A stretch of DNA of 64,000 nucleotides from Conchocele bisecta. Its lineage: Eukaryota; Mollusca; Bivalvia; Lucinida; Thyasiridae. The notes below the pieces were generated by a model. That model searched no databases. It saw only the letters and a program-made list of their open reading frames with translations, and had not been told where the DNA came from. This document shows, piece after piece, positions 10,843 through 21,930 of the stretch. The first letter of the stretch is position 1. Each line of letters opens with the position of its first letter. Location of the stretch: contig CM055279.1 in NCBI GenBank assembly GCA_029237695.1, positions 26,254,804-26,318,803 of the forward strand, written 5' to 3'. Position numbers and translations under genes: made by a program.

Positions 10843-10965
10843 CAATACAATACAATACATTTTATTCACTCTAAGCCACATACGTGACACACGAGGTATA
10901 CAATAGATTACATAATACAACGATGGGTAAAAATACAAAATGCATATGTATAAGCTCACTAGTCA

Positions 10966-11661
10966 TTATAACCATAAAGCATTTCTTATAAAAATAGCTA
11001 AATTTCTTAATTGCTTTCCAGATTTTTTCTCAAATAGCTGTGCGAATTTTAAAATATTTGGTCTTCTAAAATAAAATGGCTTGATATACCGTTTTCGAAC
11101 TTCATCATAGAAGCAGCACTCGAAAAGGAAATGAAACTCGTCACCGAGAGCACCAGCGGCGCCACATTTGTTGCAGACCCTGCTTGCTCTCGGCACACCT
11201 GTCCATCTACCAGTTTCGACCGCCAGTCTATGATTACAAGTTCGAAATCTGGTCAATGTTTTTCTTAACCTTTCCGTGAGATTAATTAAATATGTTTCTA
11301 ATCCAAACTCTGTTTTAAAGATTCTATACGTAATTTCACGTGAAGATGAATCGATGCTGGTGAGCCATGACTGAATAAACTGGTTCTGAAGCTGAGTCCT
11401 GGCATAGTGGCTCAGCCAGATAGCATTAACATCGTTCTGGCTAAGCCATACGCCAGGAACTCCAATTTCAGTTAAAATAGATTTAACATTCTGAATCCAT
11501 CGGAAATGAGTCACATTTGCTTCATGTTGTGTATATAATAACTTATACATAAGAAACAATAATTTACTCTGCTTCCCTGAAACTAATTTTGCCCAAAACG
11601 AAATAATTCTACATTTAATGTCAATAATAAGCGGAAATTTGCCGAGTTCTCCATAAACCAT
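10966..11661 (-). pseudogene. LINE ORF2 C-terminal domain with zinc knuckle
   Basis: A 231-codon open segment giving the C-terminal part of the LINE replication protein. A Cys-Cys-His-Cys knuckle is visible at about residues 163, 166, 177 and 182 of the segment (CNKCGAAGALGDEFHFLFEC), preceded by the CNHRLAVETGRW stretch typical of this region. Such domains follow the reverse transcriptase and are thought to bind nucleic acid. It is separated from the upstream thumb segment by a frameshift near 11675-11685: the motif GVKKSTPNF reads on in this frame while the upstream frame stops. It ends about 120 bp before the 3' tail. Confidence 0.85.
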
Positions 11662-11681
11662 GAAATTTGGTGTGGATTTCT

Positions 11682-12060
11682 TTACCCCAAAACAGTTTTA
11701 CAAAATTTCAAATGAATTGTTTCTATAGCCGAAATGTTTTCAAATCCCCAGATTTCACAGGCATAGCAGAGAATTGGAGTGATACACTGATCAAATAACT
11801 TAAGCTGACAGTCTACTGGAGTTGACAAGTTGTTAATCTTTCTAAATAGGCCGAAAAGAGCTTTGGATGCTTGGTCAATCAAATGTTTCTTAGTCTTATG
11901 AAAAGTTCCGTTTTGTGAAAAAACATTTCCCAAATATGTAAAGTGGTCTACAATTTCAATTGTGTTATCGTTATATGTAAAGGCTATCTTTTTTGATGAT
12001 TTACGTTTTTTGAAAATCATAATTTTGGTTTTTGATGCGTTTTCTTTCCAATTTCCACTG
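11682..12060 (-). pseudogene. LINE ORF2 thumb/connection segment
   Basis: Continuation of ORF2 after the catalytic core, starting around KTKIMIFKKRKSS and containing DHFTYLGNVFSQNG, the usual block after the YADD box in LINE reverse transcriptases. The upstream catalytic frame and this one are offset by a small indel at about 12040. The segment stops at 11682 next to the frameshift into the C-terminal domain. Confidence 0.82.
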
Positions 12061-12710
12061 AATACAGTATTGATGAAAATAATTTAGAGCATCTTGTAGG
12101 CCAGTTTCTGTCTCAGACATGAGAACAGTGTCGTCAGCGTATAATAACAAAAGAATAGTTTAACATATATATCTAGATGTTAAACATGTCAGATGTAACC
12201 GATTGTAAATCTACAATACCGCATACATTGAGAAAATCTTCAAGGTCGTTCAAAAACATGGCAAACAAAAATGGTGACATATTTTCACCCTGCCTGACAC
12301 CCACCATGCATGGGAAGTATTCTGAAAAGTCATTTCCTACTTTAACACAAGATTTAATACATTTATACATGTTTTTAATTATGTTTAAACATTTTCCGTT
12401 TATGCGGGACAGCAACAGCTTATACCAGAGGCCATTTCTCCATACAGTATCAAAAGCTTTCCTAAAATCAATAAATGCGCAGAAAAGAGGTTGCCTTTTA
12501 CTAAATAATATTTCTATAATTGCATGTAAAGTAAAAATGTTATCAGCCGTACTATATCCTTTCCGAAAACCAGCCTGTGCCTCAGTTATAAGCCCATTCT
12601 GTTCAGCATCTGTTGTCAACCTATTTGTAATTATAGAAGTGAATACTTTACCAAGACAGCTAACTATTGTTATTGCCCTATAAATTGTCAGGATCATGCC
12701 TTGAGCCCTT
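12061..12710 (-). pseudogene. LINE ORF2 reverse transcriptase core
   Basis: Copies element RNA into DNA at the nicked target. The open segment 12173-12697 shows QAGFRKGYST, then box A FIDFRKAFD (catalytic Asp near residue 77 of the segment) and box B GVRQGENMSP. The catalytic YADD box lies in another frame at 12130-12141, so at least one frameshift or stop falls between 12141 and 12176. Two more frame changes occur near 12680-12735, where the frame after the endonuclease segment is lost. All three core boxes are recognisable, so inactivation is probably fairly recent. Confidence 0.9.
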
Positions 12711-12727
12711 ATGCTTATAAATTGGTA

Positions 12728-14488
12728 TTATTGACCTTCGAGCCAATCATTTGGTACAATTCCACTTTCAAAAACATGATTAAACAGTTTCACGTAGAGA
12801 CTTAACATTATGTGTTTAGTGTTTGAAATATATTCGTTAAGTATAGAATCGCGAGAAAAAGCCTTGTTGTTTGACAGTTTGGAAATCGCTGAGAGTATCT
12901 CATTTGCTGATATAGGCGTGTTAATGTCTTCATTATTCGGTAAATTTATATCTTCTGCAGCATCAATAATATGTTGTTCATTAATATGATCAATGGCATT
13001 CATGTCTTTAAAGTAGTTATAAAATTGATTAACATGAATGCAAGTGATATGTTCGGTGTTTTGGACGCCGTTTAAAAGCTTCCAAAAGTCTTTAGGTCTT
13101 GACTTTTGCATTTGTCGTATTCGTGCACCGTATTTATGTTTATAGTTGTTCGCATGCGTAGTAATTGTTTTCTTATATATTTTACTCGCACGATGTAAAA
13201 TCGTTTTATTGTGTGCCGTTTTATGAAAATGATATGCATTTTTAGCCTGCATAAAACATTTCCTATTTATACTACACTCATTTCCAAACCACGGTCTGTT
13301 TATGTTATTTTTACGACGCACCGGGCCGTGACGCGCCTGGCCAAACGTTCTGTATGCGATCTGTGTAAACAAATGACCTATACGCGACACAAAATTATCA
13401 AACGATGATTGGTCGACCGTAGCGCTGCCCGTGCTGCCCGTGCTGTCTGGTGCAGCCTGGTCGTGTGAACTACGAGAGCGTTCATTGACTAATATTGTGT
13501 CTAGTTCCGTGTGTAAACTCTGGATTACATGTTCATCGATATTATTTACAAATTCGTGGATTTTATTAGGATTCCAATTTCGCAATATGTGTTCCGGCCT
13601 ACCGTTGTGTGCTAAAGTTGGATTACTCGAGATATTGAAATCAAATGAAATAGCACAATGTACGTCTGAAAGTAGAGGATTAAATTCATGTACTGTGAAC
13701 TCGGTTGTCGAGAGAAGCAATAATGGGGTGAGTAGAGCATAATCTATTAGACTCGTATCATTACATGTCACTTTTCCAACGCCCTTATCACATCCCATAC
13801 GCCCATTGGCAATGTACAGATTTGTAGATTTACGCAAAGCTATTAACTTATATCCCCAGTTATTGGGTTTGCCGATATCACAGGATGCCCTGTCCATGAG
13901 AATATTTGCATCTGCTAACATTTGGCTGCTGCACATGAAATTTGCAACATCCTCATCGTCAATGAATTCTGTGATATAATCATTGTCTTGTAAATGATCG
14001 CATAATATTTTTGTTCTTCTGTTGAAGTCTCCAACTAGACAGACTTCGTCGTAAATGTTGCATAATCGAGAAAGTTCATTTTCTATTTCAATGTTCCAAT
14101 CTCCGTCCGTGTATAGGGAGCCCTCCGGTGGGATATATACCGTACCAAGCAGAGTGTTGCAATGTCTTCTGTTTCCTATATGAACACCAGCAATATTTAG
14201 AAACAGAACAAATTGCGACGCTGTGTCAAGTAGGGTCACCTGTGGGAGTAATGATTGTTTTACAAGTACACATATGCCTCCGTATATGCGGGTCGATTTG
14301 TGTTGTTTACGGTCGTTACGCAGTATTGTGTATCCAGGAAAGACAACTGAGTCATACTCGTGTAGATGAGTTTCTTGAATACAGACGATATCATAATTCC
14401 GTATAAACTGTTCAAATTCTGGAATATTTAGTTTATCCCTGATACCACACACGTTAAGTGATCCAATTCTAATATGCTCATGTGCCAC
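12728..14488 (-). pseudogene. LINE ORF2 N-terminal AP-endonuclease and linker
   Basis: 586 open codons. Residues 1-285 form an exonuclease-endonuclease-phosphatase fold that would nick target DNA to prime reverse transcription. Expected catalytic positions are visible: N12 in SLNVCGI, E39 in IQETHLHE, Y118 in VYIPPEG, D154/N156 in VGDFNRR, D249 in SLIDYALL, and S274-D275/H277 in LLSDVHCAI. The rest is linker leading to the reverse transcriptase. The start chosen is the ATG just before the conserved RIGSLNVCG block. The reading frame ends at a stop (12728) inside what should be the early reverse transcriptase domain, so the protein is truncated. Confidence 0.92.
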
Positions 14489-14489
14489 A

Positions 14490-14830
14490 TTGTCCTAATG
14501 GTGTGGACCGGGATTCGCGGGTGGCGGTCCGGGCTTCGCGGGTGGCGGTCCGGTGTGCATGGGTGGCGGTCCGGGGTTCGCGGGTGGGGGTCCATGGTTC
14601 ACGGGTGGCGGTCCGGGGTTCGCGGGTGGCGGTCCATGGTTCACGGGTGGCGGTCCGGGGTTCATGGGTGGCGGTTCGGGTTCGCGGGTGGCGGTCCATG
14701 GTTCACGGTTGGCGGTCCAGGTTTCATGGGTGGCAGTCCGGGGTTCATGTGTGGTGGTCCATCATTGGAAGGTGGTTGATTGGGGTACGCGGGTGGTGGT
14801 ACTGGGTGGCCGGGTTGGTATGGATCTCTA
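14490..14830. repeat. GC-rich 21-bp minisatellite between LINE ORFs
   Basis: About 14 variants of GGGTGGCGGTCCGGGGTTCGC (given here as its 21-bp period; key part GGTGGCGGTCC). The period is seven codons, so most frames are open on both strands, with proline-rich heptads (GPPxxNP type) in one minus frame. It lies between ORF1 and ORF2, and its base composition differs sharply from the AT-rich surroundings. It may be a proline-rich ORF1 tail or a non-coding spacer. Confidence 0.85.
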
Positions 14831-15660
14831 TTTCCTGATGCCGAATGTGGTTTTAAATAGCTGACCATTGATGTACAGTTTGTCCACTACTAAACGACAC
14901 CTAGCACCTGACCGTTTTGCATCCCTCATCACCGGATACAGCAGCTTCCTTCGGGATTCAATTTCAGGCGGGAACTGTTCATTTACCCCATACGGTTTGC
15001 CCACTAATGTGGTGGCCGCTGACTGGCGAATCTGTTCCTTCTCTTTGAAGTCATTAAATTTGGCGACTAGCAGACGTGGTTCATTATGTCGGCGTGGACC
15101 CATTCTATGTGCACGTTCAATATTTGGGGTCCTTTCAAATCCCATCTCTTTATTTAAAAAGTCAGTACCTCTTCTGTATTGCGTTCCGGTACAAAAACAC
15201 CATCAACAACAGATGTGGCCTCAGGGATTCTTCTAAAAACCAGATTGCTTCTCATGGACCGGGTTTGCACATCTAATAAAGATTCATTCAGTAATTGTAG
15301 GTCATGTTTCAGGGACACATTTTCAACCATTGATGTCTGCATATTTTGTAACAACTGCTTATTATGATCATTTTCAGTTTTGATATCTTGGAAAGATGAA
15401 TTGAAAAACTCCATACCTGTTTCATATTCAGTTCATTTCACTTTCAATTGTTTCATTTCTTGATCAATATTGTGTACTTTATTTATGACCCAGTTTAGCT
15501 GGTTTGAAATTTGATCCAACTTTTGTACCTTCCCACTAATTGTACCCATACTGTCCTCCATACGTTTTAATGCTTCATGTATGACACTCATTGAGTTGTT
15601 GTCATTTTGGGGACTACGTTGATGAAGAGATCCATCATCAGTAGCAGATTTCACCAACAT
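14828..15660 (-). pseudogene. LINE ORF1p-like, broken
   Basis: RNA-binding partner of the LINE machinery, in three pieces. 15433-15660 is a predicted coiled coil (heptads around LKRMEDSMGTISGKVQKL) that ends at an in-frame TGA at 15433. 15154-15414 continues in the same frame with more coiled coil and the conserved QTRSMRSNLVFRRIPEA. 14828-15145 carries NIERAHRMGPRR and RLLVAKFNDFKEKEQIR, the hallmark block of L1-like ORF1 proteins. A one-base deletion in a T run near 15157 shifts the frame between the last two pieces. The first ATG and next seven codons (15641-15660) belong to the neighbouring F1 MITE terminus, so the native N-terminus is lost. Confidence 0.85.
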
Positions 15661-15944
15661 TTCTAAGCATACTTATCTAGCTAAGTATACTTTGAGGGTG
15701 TAATCATTTATTTTTCCCGAAATGCATGATTTCATATAGAACTAACTCATTTATTTGGGGATTACAAGTATGCAGAATTATTTTACTAAATGTATTACAT
15801 TATCACAGCCAAAATGGCTGTGATAATGTAATACATTCAGTATAATAAAAAATAATAAATTTATCCTTAAATTGAAAATTTCTCTCTCAAAGTGTACTTA
15901 GCAAGATAAGTATACTTTGTAATTTTGGTGAAATCGGCCACTGA
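15639..15944. mobile_element. F1 MITE, full length
   Basis: CAGTAGCAGATTTCACC to GGTGAAATCGGCCACTG with a central palindrome at 15786-15846. It joins the LINE 5' end, either inserted in it or marking its truncation point. Confidence 0.88.
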
Positions 15945-16078
15945 TCTCAAATATACCTTTGATTCAGCTGAAAATAAAAAAATGTGATGGACACTTATTT
16001 CTAAATGTGGTGGAATAGTATACATTCCACAACGTAAAAACGTTATGCGTCTTGGTACCGTCAAAGCCGAGAACACAT

Positions 16079-16152
16079 TACAGTGGAGACTCTCTAAACC
16101 GGACACCCTGAGGACCTCCCATGGTGTCCGGTTTAGACAGGTTTCACTGTAA
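16079..16152. mobile_element. F14 pogo-like MITE
   Basis: TACAGTGGAGACTCTCTAAAC and GTTTAGACAGGTTTCACTGTA are inverted repeats around CCGGACACC, with TA at both ends. CAGTG-ended TA-flanked elements like this are typical of pogo/Tc1-mariner derivatives; the assignment is by end sequence only. Confidence 0.75.
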
Positions 16153-16689
16153 TTAACCGCTCCATGAACAGTTGTATTTGTCATTTTAAATCATGAAAAG
16201 ACACGACAATGAAAGAATGCACAATTAAATTAAACACGATAGGGTTTAGAAGGGTACAACTGTATAAATGGTATCCACCTATTTTCCTCAGTATAATATA
16301 TAGTACATACAACTAAAAATATATGTAATTTGATCAAATAAAATGGTGCATTATGTTATACATCTAGGTCAATAGCAGTCGATAAAGCGTAAACCCACGT
16401 GTTCCATAACTAGTTTCGTCTTCTGAGACACTGTGCCTTGAAAACGACTTCGTACATTCCTAACATTAGTTTATGCAAATCACACCAAAATGACGTAAAA
16501 TCGAATTTTAACGAGTGTTTTTATCGTGCTTCTCTTCTTTAATTGGTAACGCATACCCCTCTGATTACGTAATTTGCAATCCTCCCGTTATTTAACCAAG
16601 GATGTAGTCCTGGTCGTGGACACTTAGACGTCTCGGTAAAACGATTTGAATACTATGTTGCACTTGGACACGCGATGTTTTTCTAGTAC
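16153..16689. other. no recognisable feature
   Basis: AT-rich sequence without supported ORFs or repeats. Confidence 0.4.
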
Positions 16690-17920
16690 AATCCATTCTA
16701 TGGTTGGGCATTTCTGCCATACCCATAACGTGATCACGTGATAGCTAAGTCGTATTAGTACACCTTATACGACGTCTTACTGGTCAGGACGAGTTAAATT
16801 GGACGCGATAACTAACAAAATAGTTTCAAAAACGTGATGTTGCGGTGGCATATTTCTGCCATCCACATCACGTAATAACGTCATAGCTAAGTCGTCTTGC
16901 TACACCTTATAAGCAGTCTTAACTACATAACTATCACGTCAAGGCGTCTTACTAACTGGTCAGGACGAGCTAAATTATATTGTCCCAAACGTGATACTGT
17001 CAACTAGTGACATCGTTTTTTATTTCAATTTTCCCAAATGTTCTCGTCGAATAAAGACTTTCAGACGACTTAATACAGTTTATCTCGTCTTGACCAGTTA
17101 GAAAGACGTCTAGACGCGATACGTATTTATACTTATCGCGTCAAGACGATTTACTGACTGATCATGACGAGATAAAATGTCATGACGAGATTTTGTGCTA
17201 GCTATCGCGGCCAATTTAGCTGATCTGGACGCGACAATTATGTAGTTAAGACGATTAATAAGGTGTATTAAGACGACTTAACTATCACGGTATTACGTTA
17301 AGTAGATGGCAGAAATATGCCACCATATATATCCACTAGAGATATTGATGTTTATTTCTCACGTCTTGATCAGTTAGTAAGTATCGCGTGAAGACGACCT
17401 CCTAACTTATCAAGATGAGATAAAATGTAATAAAATTGATGTCACTAGTGGACAGTATCACGTTTTGGAAGAAATTCCCTTTTATTTATCTCGTTCAATC
17501 TCCTCCTGATCGATTAGTTTATAGTCGTCTTGACGTGATAATTATCTGTAGCCTATTTCATCAACATTGCAAAGTATAGTTATCTAGCAAAATATACTTT
17601 GAAGGAGAAATTTTAAATGTAAGGATAAATTTATTAATTTGTATTATACTGAATTTATTACATTATAAAATGGCTGTGATAATGTAATACATTCAGTATA
17701 ATAATGCTGCATACTTTTAATCATCAAATGTATGCAGTGGTTAGTTCTATATGAAAAATAAATGATTACTCCCTCAAAGTATACTTTGCTAGATAAGTAT
17801 ACTTTGCAATGTTGGTGAAATAGGCTACTGGTTAAGGCCGACTCATAAGGTATATTAAGATGACTTAGATATCACGTTATCGCGTTAAGTAGACGACAGA
17901 ACTATGCCTCCATACAATTG
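16690..17920. repeat. long foldback with internally duplicated arms, hosting an F1 MITE
   Basis: Blocks with ATTTCTGCCAT and AGCTAAGTCGT occur at about 16705-16780 and 16850-16920. Their complements (GGCAGAAATATGCC, GACGACTTAA) occur at about 17250-17335 and, diverged, at 17836-17915. GTGATACTGTC and ACTAGTGACATC (16990) pair with GATGTCACTAGTGGACAGTA (17434). CTCGTCTTGACCAGTTAG-type motifs recur in both senses. An F1 MITE fills 17548-17828. No ORFs. Confidence 0.7.
17548..17828. mobile_element. F1 MITE nested in foldback
   Basis: GTAGCCTATTTCATC to GGTGAAATAGGCTAC, with the central palindrome around 17644-17704 (one arm slightly shortened). Confidence 0.88.
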
Positions 17921-18303
17921 TGATTGTTCCGGGTATGGAAGGTGATCCAGCCAATTCCCACCCTTAAATATAAGCCGAATATAGAATATAATTGTGGTGG
18001 TTGAGCGTGTGTTGCCATGTGACTCGACACGTTCTGTGTACGCATACAAGGTCAATACAACTTCCTGTTAGTCTTTGTTCGTACCAATCGCATTATTTTA
18101 TTTGACGAAATTTCCAATAAAACATGCCGTATATTCAAGTGCATACTGTCAGAAAGCTGTGATAAACAGGTAAGATATAATTTCAGGCATACTTGGGAAC
18201 TATGGCTATACATTAACTGTTCCCAGGAACCAGTAAGGATAAAATGTGATAGACGTTAATTAAATTACTATTAAAGGGGCCAAGTGGCTTTGGTGTGGTA
18301 TAT

Positions 18304-18579
18304 GGTTTCACTAAACTTCGTACGACTAAAATGTTCGTAAGTGCAAAATTATGATAGTCTGTAAATTTCACATTAACAATGTTTTCTTGTAATCAATTAT
18401 TGGATTTACATTTATTGAGCATAGGCTGCATTTGCAGCCTATGCTCAATAATTATAAATCCATCAATTGAAATTTACAGATGATCCTAAATTTGCACTTA
18501 CGAACATTTTAGTCGTACGTTTGCAATACTTGACTATATTATCGAACGAGCTAACCGGAAGGTTAGTGAAACGGGCCAT
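18304..18579. mobile_element. F2 MITE with ~42-bp insertion
   Basis: TTTCACTAAACTTCGTACG to TTAGTGAAACGGGCC; near the right end about 42 bp (TTGCAATACTTGACTATATT and on) interrupt the terminal repeat. Confidence 0.8.
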
Positions 18580-18774
18580 CGGCACCAGGTCAGGTTACTC
18601 TAATTTCAGGCCTGAATATATATTTTGTTTCGATGTAAACATTCAGTTCTGATTTTGGGAGCCCCCCAATGTAGCAGGTTGAAAGCTGTGATAATGAGGT
18701 AAGATATAATTTCAGGCATACTTAGGAACTATGGCTATACATTAACTGTATACCCAGGTACCAGTAAGGATAAG

Positions 18775-19073
18775 TAGAGAATAGTAGGTTAGTGCCGTGA
18801 ATGGGAAAAAAATAGCTGACAAGGCTTAAGAAACTGGATGGGCGAGGCTCTGCCGAGCACATCCCGTTTCCGTGCCGCGCCAGATATTTTCCCATTCACG
18901 GCACTAACCTACTTATCTATTTATCCCGTCAACACCTACAAATGGCTTTAAAATGCAAAAAAAAACAGTCACCGCGCATCTTCTTACACAGTGATTAGGT
19001 CGTATTGACAGGATATTAAAAATGGTTTACGGCACCGTGTTTCACGGCACATACGCACTGTGTTGACGGGATA
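18775..19073 (-). mobile_element. F8 element
   Basis: Contains GTGCCGTGAATGGGAAAA and its complement, GTTTCCGTGCCGCGCC, and the ends TTTATCCCGTCAACAC and GTGTTGACGGGATAAA. Other copies at 27477 and 61664. Confidence 0.75.
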
Positions 19074-19310
19074 AAATGTGATAGACGTTAATGAAACTGC
19101 TATTAAAGGGGCCAAGTGGCTTTGATGTGGTATGGACCTGGCACCAGGTCAGGTTACTCTAATTTCAGAGCTCAAAATCTATTTTGTTTCGATGTAAATA
19201 TTCAGTTATGATTTTGGGATCCCCCCCCCACCCCGAATGTAGCAGGTTCAATACGTGGCCCGGCCTTACATGACCTTAGCTGTTGATAGGCCGTTAAACA
19301 CAAATAAACA

Positions 19311-19693
19311 AAACAAACAAAATAATGAAATTAATTTAAATAATATGAATTAGCAGGGCCTATATTCGACCAAGGAATTAGTAACCATCCATGTCCGTAA
19401 GTGACTTCGAAAATTGACACAAAATTATGAGCTCTATTCCGCATGAGCTCTGAACTGTGTATCAATTCCTGACGTCTTACACCGAAAACGGCGAAGCGAT
19501 AAGGGAGGTAATTCGAGAGGCGGGCACATATAAAGACGATTGTTCTCGTTTTTCTTGAATTCCAGTTTTAATGGTGATCGTTTCTGTCTTTTGAAACAAT
19601 ACCATTATTTTAAACTGACGGTTTTATTCCAAACACTCTTGAGTCGTTCCGTTTCGTTATCACTGGTTATGTGATCGCACTATTGAGGAAATG
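19311..19693. other. no recognisable feature
   Basis: No long ORF or repeat; sequence is of intermediate base composition. Confidence 0.4.
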
Positions 19694-20098
19694 TACGAAG
19701 CGCCGCAGGGGACGTATAATTATTTTTGTTTTATTAATTCGTTTCTACGAAATAACAATTCGTTCCCTCAATTTAACAATTCGTTCCCACAAATTAACAA
19801 TTCGTCCCCACAAATTAACAATTCGTTCCCACGAATTAATAATTCGTTCCCTCAATTTAACAATTCGTTCCCACAGGAACGAATTGTTAATTCGTGGGAA
19901 CGAATTGTTTTATCGTGGGAACGAATTGTTATGTCGAGAATTGTTAAATTGAGGGAACGAATTGCAATTTCGTGGGAACGAATTGTTAATTCGAGGGAAC
20001 GAATTGTTATATCGTGGGAACGCATTGTTAATTCGAGGGAACGAATTGTTAAATTGAGGGAACGAATTGTTATTTCGTTGGAACGAATTAATAAAATG
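19694..20098. mobile_element. F7-U element copy 4, right terminus lost
   Basis: Left end TACGAAGCGCCGCAGGGGAC matches the U terminus. The 21-bp array runs 19738-20090 and flips orientation at about 19876. No CTCCGTA terminus follows. Seven-codon periodicity yields long repeat ORFs (NNSFPRI or RERIVNS-type peptides) on both strands; these are not genes. Confidence 0.85.
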
Positions 20099-20180
20099 AA
20101 AAGTCATGCAGAGCATGATGTTATTAGCCGATCAAATCAGGGTTCAATATATGTCCGCATTGTAGTAGTTACTGAGTCTC

Positions 20181-20198
20181 GGGGGGGGGGGGGGGGGG
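20181..20198. repeat. G18 tract
   Basis: Uninterrupted run of 18 G, capable of forming a quadruplex and prone to length change. Confidence 0.95.
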
Positions 20199-20214
20199 TG
20201 TGAATGAGCGAGTG

Positions 20215-20425
20215 AGTATTGGTGTTTAACGGCCTATCAACAGCTAAGGTCATTTAAGGCCGGGCCAACGGGTTGTACTATCCCGCATTAAACGGGTCCA
20301 CGATGAGGAAAATTCCCAAAATCAGAACTCAATATTTCCATGCCACACCAGTCACTTTAGTAGCTCGGCCCCAAAGTAATATGATTTGCCATAAGCTTAT
20401 TACTTCTTAATGGAGCATAACAGGT
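20215..20425 (+). mobile_element. F12 dispersed repeat
   Basis: GTGTTTAACGGCCTATCAAC, then GAGGAAAATTCCCAAAATCA and ATTACTTCTTAATGGAGCAT, in the same order as at 28050-28325. Confidence 0.75.
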
Positions 20426-21423
20426 TAACGTTGTCACTTGTTTATCCCTTGTTTATCGATTTAAATGGTTTAAGTCGACTCGAAGCTTACGTTCAACGGC
20501 CGCACACACTCGATTGAACTGCACGTCTTCCAATGATTTAAATACGCAGCTCGTTTAAATAGTCAATTACGTTTTTTTTAATGTGCGCACTGGTCATTTA
20601 AAAAGGGCCCATCCGTGATTTTTTGCGCGATGTTGGGCGCAAGACAATCAATAATTTGCGGCATTAACAATAATTAAGGGGGATTGCCGCAATCGCGCGT
20701 GTTGGATGCATCCCTGCCATCCCTGCATGATACGTAAACAAATCAAAGTTCGCTATGAAGGACAATTCTTCGTTTTGATTGGTGGAAAATTTTGTGAATA
20801 TTAACTAGCGTCAAATGACGCGCATTCGCAATCCAATGGGATAAACCCGACATGCTGGGGTTGCTAGTCGGAGGAGATTTTGAGCAGAGGTCGATTATAA
20901 ATTAGCCGAAAAAACACATTTTACGCGATTTTACGTGGCTGAAACTTGTTCTGTTTAATAAATAAAAGCTTTAAATTAGCCCAATAATCGGCGTATGTTG
21001 GCGTATATGGCCATTAGAGCCAACTATATACTTCAACAACAACAACTTCCGGGTTCAATCTCTTCCGGCGTTCAGCTCATTACGTATTCAAAATTGTGTT
21101 ATTTGGCTATATTTAAAGTTTTAAACGGAGATAATTGCCAAAAATGCAAACTTTATCGATTGATGCAATTTGGAAGTGATACAGCAAAATTCGCGTTCGT
21201 AGATTACCGAATAGCGGAGAAAAGGGTTGCTACAAACCTTTTCAGAATTCGATGGATGACCAATATATGGACTGAAAAATGGACTGAAAGACTGACAATA
21301 CAACAACGCATGCACCGCTGTTTTGAAGTTCAATCACATTACATATTTAATTATACCGCAGATGTCATAAGTTTAGCAAATAAATACCCTTTAATAAATC
21401 AATTACATCGACACAGATGTTAG
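20426..21423. other. no recognisable gene
   Basis: Includes a 142-codon plus-strand ORF (20995-21423) with no domain I recognise; its composition looks like chance translation. A foldback-like TTGCGGCATTAAC/ATTGCCGCAAT pair lies near 20655-20695. Confidence 0.45.
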
Positions 21424-21930
21424 ATTATGTTTATTGCATAAGCACACCATCATTCATTGAGGTTACACTGATCACATACCGTGTTTCTGTCGCGAATAGT
21501 GTTATTTAAACAAGTTAACTAAATATATTTCATCAACGCAAATGTTTGATTTTTTCATTTCATAAGCACACCACCATACACTGACACTACACCGATCACA
21601 TACCGTGTTTCTGTGGTGATATTAGTGATATTAGTGAAACCTGTTATATATTACATCTACGGAAATTTGGGATTGTATTATTACATAAGCACACCATCAT
21701 ACTTGAAACTACACCGATTACATACCGTGTTTCTGTTGTGGTATTAGTTAATCATGACTGTTATATTTTTCATAAGCACACCATCATATACTGAAGGAAG
21801 CTACACTGATCACCTACCGTGTTTTCTGTCGCAGTACTATTTTAACTTATAGGATAACTATATTATATAAACACAAATGTTGGAGTATATGTATTGCATA
21901 ATAACAGCACCATCCATTGAAGCTGCACAT
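21424..21930. repeat. degenerate tandem repeat, ~87-127 bp period
   Basis: CATAAGCACACCA followed by ACTGATCACATACCGTGTTT recurs at 21438, 21561, 21684, 21771 and, eroded, 21898. Confidence 0.78.

Larger units (their letters stand above)
10843..15640 (-). mobile_element. LINE (non-LTR retrotransposon), decayed
   Basis: Minus-strand order from 15640 to 10843: ORF1 (coiled coil plus L1-like RNA-binding core), GC-rich 21-bp minisatellite, ORF2 (AP-type endonuclease, reverse transcriptase, C-terminal zinc knuckle), short 3' UTR. On the minus strand the 3' end has an AATAAA and then TGTATTGTATTGTA instead of poly-A. Several frameshifts and in-frame stops mean this copy cannot make intact proteins. 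The clade is unresolved; ORF1 resembles the L1/Transposase_22 type. The 5' end meets an F1 MITE at 15641. Confidence 0.93.
18150..19310 (-). mobile_element. F12 dispersed repeat in minus orientation with nested F2 and F8
   Basis: Ends with the complement of TTTAACGGCCTATCAACAGC near 19290. Segments GGTAAGATATAATTTCAGGC (18167 and 18702), GGGGCCAAGTGGCTTTG (18277 and 19109) and GGCACCAGGTCAGGTTACTC (18581 and 19142) each occur twice, so this is two overlapping or duplicated F12 copies. F2 (18304-18579) and F8 (18775-19073) have inserted in them. Confidence 0.65.

Noticed and set aside
13211..13742. Plus-strand ORFs within the LINE
   Set aside because: Antisense shadows of the endonuclease frame, which has a full set of catalytic motifs on the minus strand.
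20995..21423. 142-codon plus-strand ORF
   Set aside because: No recognisable domain, no splice context, and residue composition typical of chance translation in AT-rich DNA; it ends where a degenerate tandem repeat starts.
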